From: an uncultured Clostridia bacterium | Lineage (GTDB): Bacteria > Bacillota > Clostridia > Oscillospirales > Oscillospiraceae | Length of the DNA stretch: 7,874 bases | NCBI GenBank assembly: GCA_937907975.1 | Contig: CALEQS010000253.1 | Span: forward strand, 1 to 7,874 | Direction: 5' to 3' | Shown here: piece after piece, positions 5,639 through 7,874 of the stretch | Position numbering within the stretch: position 1 is the stretch's first letter | Layout: each line of letters starts with the position of its first letter | Position numbers and translations under genes: made by a program | The notes under the pieces: generated by a model | What the model saw: the letters and a program-made list of their open reading frames with translations, nothing else | The model's database searches: none | Told to the model about the DNA's origin: nothing

Positions 5639-7874
5639 TCAGCGCAGCACTGCGCCCTTTTCCCGCTCCAGCGCGGCCAGAATGGCCTTCACGTCCTCGT
5701 CGGACTCGGCGTCGGTCAGGGTGTGATCCTCGCTTCTGAGCTTCAGGGAGAAGGCCACGCTCTTCTTGCCGGCGGGAATGGGAGCGCCGGTGTAGATGTC
5801 AAACAGCGCGATCTCCTTCACCAGGCCCTTGCCGCTCTTGGCGATGCAGGTCTCCAGCTCACCGACCGGCAGATCGGCATCGCAGACCACAGCGATGTCC
5901 CGGGCCACGGAGGGATACTTGGGCAGGGGCTTATAGGTGATCTCGGTGTGCTCCAGCGCCAGCAGGGCGGTGAAGTCCAGACGGGCCAGATACATCCGGT
6001 TGGTCACGTCGTAATTCTTGGCCACCAGCGGGTGGATCTCGCCCAGTGTACCGATGACCTGGCCGTTCACGGCCACATCGGCGCAGCGGCCGGGATGGAA
6101 AGCGGGGCGCTCGGCATTGGCGGTGTAGCTGACGCCGTCTACGCGGAAGGCCTTCAGAACGGCTTCCACGGCACCCTTCAGGCGGAAGAAGTCCATGCCG
6201 CCGCCGTAGGCACCCAGGATCAGGTCCTGACGCTCATCGGCCATGGCAGTGTCTTTCCGCTTGCCATAGATGCGGGCCAGCTCATAGAGCATCGCCTTGG
6301 GATTGTGGTAGTGCTCGTTGCGGGCCAGCACCTCCAGCATGGAGGGAACGGCAGTGGTGCGCATGATGGAGGTGTCCTCGCCCAGCGGGTTCAGAATGCG
6401 GATGCTGTCGCGCTTGGGGGAGTCGACGGGCATACGCACCTTGTCGTAATAGCTGGGGGAGATGAAGGAATAAGTCATGATCTCGCTGTAGCCCAGACTG
6501 CGGCAGGTGGAGGTGGCCAGCACCTCGGCCTTCTGCTTGGCATTCAGACCGCCGCGGGTGGTCTGGCCGCGCATCAGGGTGACAGGCAGGTTGTTGTAGC
6601 CAAAGAACCGGGCGACCTCCTCGGCGATGTCGGAGTAGTGCTCCACATCGGAACGCCAGGAGGGGACAATGATGGTGTCGCCGTCCATGGTGAAGCCCAG
6701 ACGCAGAAGGATCTCGATCATGGTCTCCTTGGAGATGTCGGTGCCCAGCAGGCCGTTGATCTTGTCAGGCTCCAGCAGAACGGTGGTGGGGTTCTTGTCA
6801 GCGGCGATCACGTCGATCACGCCATCCACAACCTCGCCTGCACCCAGCAGCTCCACCAGTTCGCAGGCGCGCTGTACGCCCAGATAGGTGTTCATGGGGT
6901 CAAGCCCCTTCTCGTAGCGGCCGGAAGCCTCGGTACGCATACCCAGTGCAGTGGCGGTGCGGCGTACGGAGACACCGTTGAAGTTGGCGGACTCAAAGAT
7001 CACGGCGGCGGTGTCGCCCACGATCTCGGAGTTGGCGCCGCCCATGACGCCGGCCACGCAGACGGGTTTATTCTCGTCGCAGATGCACAGCATACTGGTA
7101 GTCAGTTTGCGCTCATTGCCGTCCAGCGTCTGGATGCTCTCACCCTCACGGGCGGTGCGGATGATCAGCTTGCCGCCCTCCACGCAGCTGAAGTCAAAGG
7201 CATGCATGGGCTGGCCGTACTCCAGCATGACGTAGTTGGTGATGTCCACGATGTTGTTGATGGGGCGCACGCCGGAGGCGCGCAGACGCTCCCGCATCCA
7301 CTTGGGGGAGGGGGCGATCTTGACGTTCTTTACCATACGGGCGGTGTAGCGGGGGCAGAGCGCGGAATCTTCAATCTCCACGTCCAGATCCTCCATGACG
7401 CTGCCGCCGCAGCCCTTCACCTCAGGGGTGTGCAGCTTCAGGGGCTGCAGGAAGGTGGCGGAGGCCTCCCGGGCCAGACCGATCACGGACAGGCAGTCCG
7501 GGCGGTTGGGGGTGATCTCAAACTCCACCACATGGTCGTCCATGCCGATGATGGGCTTGATGTCATCGCCGGGGGCAATGCCATCTTCATTCAGAATGAA
7601 AATGCCGTCTGGAATGCAGTTGGGGAACTCCTTCTGCTCGGCGTGCAGATCGGCCAGCGTGCAGATGATATTGCTGGCGGTGTTCAGCGCCACCATATCG
7701 CCCTCATGCAGGTTCTGGAGATTAGTGGTCAGCGTGGCGGTGCCGTCGCCGGTATTCGCAGTGACGGAGAAGGTGGAATAACCGACGGTCTCTACGCTGG
7801 TGATTTGAGCGGCAGCTACCTTGCCGAAGATCTTGTGACCGGGCTGAATGTCGGCGGGGATGCTGGGGTGCTCC
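5639..7874 (-). CDS. pheT: phenylalanyl-tRNA synthetase beta subunit (PheT), 5' end outside window
   Basis: The C-terminal 744 residues of the beta subunit of the heterotetrameric synthetase that charges tRNA-Phe. The frame is open to the window edge, and the in-frame Met at 7696 is internal, so roughly the first 40-60 residues are missing. Counting from the first visible residue: a tRNA-binding (OB-fold) region at about 14-80; the family block FEITPNRPDCLS (118-129); B3/4 at about 165-335, the editing domain in this family; B5 at about 363-430 with RSDVEHYSDIAEEVARFFGY; a synthetase-like core at about 440-645; and an FDX-ACB anticodon-binding domain at about 647-744, starting YKPLPKYPSVARD. 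The OB-fold region is unusual: it is shortened and lacks the normal HPDADKL and RGV-S-GM motifs. pheS normally lies just upstream and would be beyond 7874. A strong terminator follows. Confidence 0.96.
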   Translation of the reverse strand, partial: EHPSIPADIQPGHKIFGKVAAAQITSVETVGYSTFSVTANTGDGTATLTTNLQNLHEGDMVALNTASNIICTLADLHAEQKEFPNCIPDGIFILNEDGIAPGDDIKPIIGMDDHVVEFEITPNRPDCLSVIGLAREASATFLQPLKLHTPEVKGCGGSVMEDLDVEIEDSALCPRYTARMVKNVKIAPSPKWMRERLRASGVRPINNIVDITNYVMLEYGQPMHAFDFSCVEGGKLIIRTAREGESIQTLDGNERKLTTSMLCICDENKPVCVAGVMGGANSEIVGDTAAVIFESANFNGVSVRRTATALGMRTEASGRYEKGLDPMNTYLGVQRACELVELLGAGEVVDGVIDVIAADKNPTTVLLEPDKINGLLGTDISKETMIEILLRLGFTMDGDTIIVPSWRSDVEHYSDIAEEVARFFGYNNLPVTLMRGQTTRGGLNAKQKAEVLATSTCRSLGYSEIMTYSFISPSYYDKVRMPVDSPKRDSIRILNPLGEDTSIMRTTAVPSMLEVLARNEHYHNPKAMLYELARIYGKRKDTAMADERQDLILGAYGGGMDFFRLKGAVEAVLKAFRVDGVSYTANAERPAFHPGRCADVAVNGQVIGTLGEIHPLVAKNYDVTNRMYLARLDFTALLALEHTEITYKPLPKYPSVARDIAVVCDADLPVGELETCIAKSGKGLVKEIALFDIYTGAPIPAGKKSVAFSLKLRSEDHTLTDAESDEDVKAILAALEREKGAVLR

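Noticed and set aside
7395..7781. Plus-strand 128-codon frame opposite pheT
   Set aside because: It is a shadow of pheT with Ser/Arg/Pro-rich content, no ribosome site and no domain.

Overview
The window looks like ordinary chromosome from a GC-rich member of the Bacillota, most likely class Clostridia (Oscillospiraceae-like gut bacteria). The evidence is a T-box leader, strong AGGAGG ribosome sites, an IreB/ReoM-family gene and a Gram-positive SH3b-NlpC/P60 wall enzyme, all with GC-rich codon use. The genus is inference. I see no phage, insertion sequence, CRISPR array, tRNA or rRNA.

Left half, plus strand: the 3' part of a T-box riboswitch (1-155) with its antiterminator and terminator. 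It controls cysE (serine acetyltransferase, 196-834), cysS (cysteinyl-tRNA synthetase, 881-2323) and a 104-residue protein that looks like the C-terminal tail of a serine recombinase without its catalytic domain (2342-2656). The T-box bulge reads TGGA, which matches a tRNA with discriminator U73, as in tRNA-Cys. The operon therefore appears to make more cysteine and more charging enzyme when tRNA-Cys is uncharged. Two strong hairpins at 2655-2730 close this operon and the convergent one.

Right half, minus strand, in transcription order: the 3' part of pheT (phenylalanyl-tRNA synthetase beta, 7874 to 5639, start outside the window) and its terminator. Next is ireB (5349-5104) with its own promoter and terminator. 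Last is a near-consensus promoter (4947-4919) driving a 97-residue protein of unknown function (4892-4599) and a secreted six-SH3b NlpC/P60 peptidoglycan hydrolase (4556-2739). IreB/ReoM proteins link the PASTA-kinase pathway to wall synthesis, so the two neighbouring minus-strand units both touch the envelope. They have separate promoters, so co-regulation is not shown.

Nothing here is clearly a new system. The observations most worth a second look are the orphan recombinase tail inside a cysteine-responsive operon, the divergent and shortened tRNA-binding domain region of PheT, the serine at the usual third catalytic position of the NlpC/P60 domain, and four helically phased TTGT repeats laid over the orf97-hydrolase promoter.
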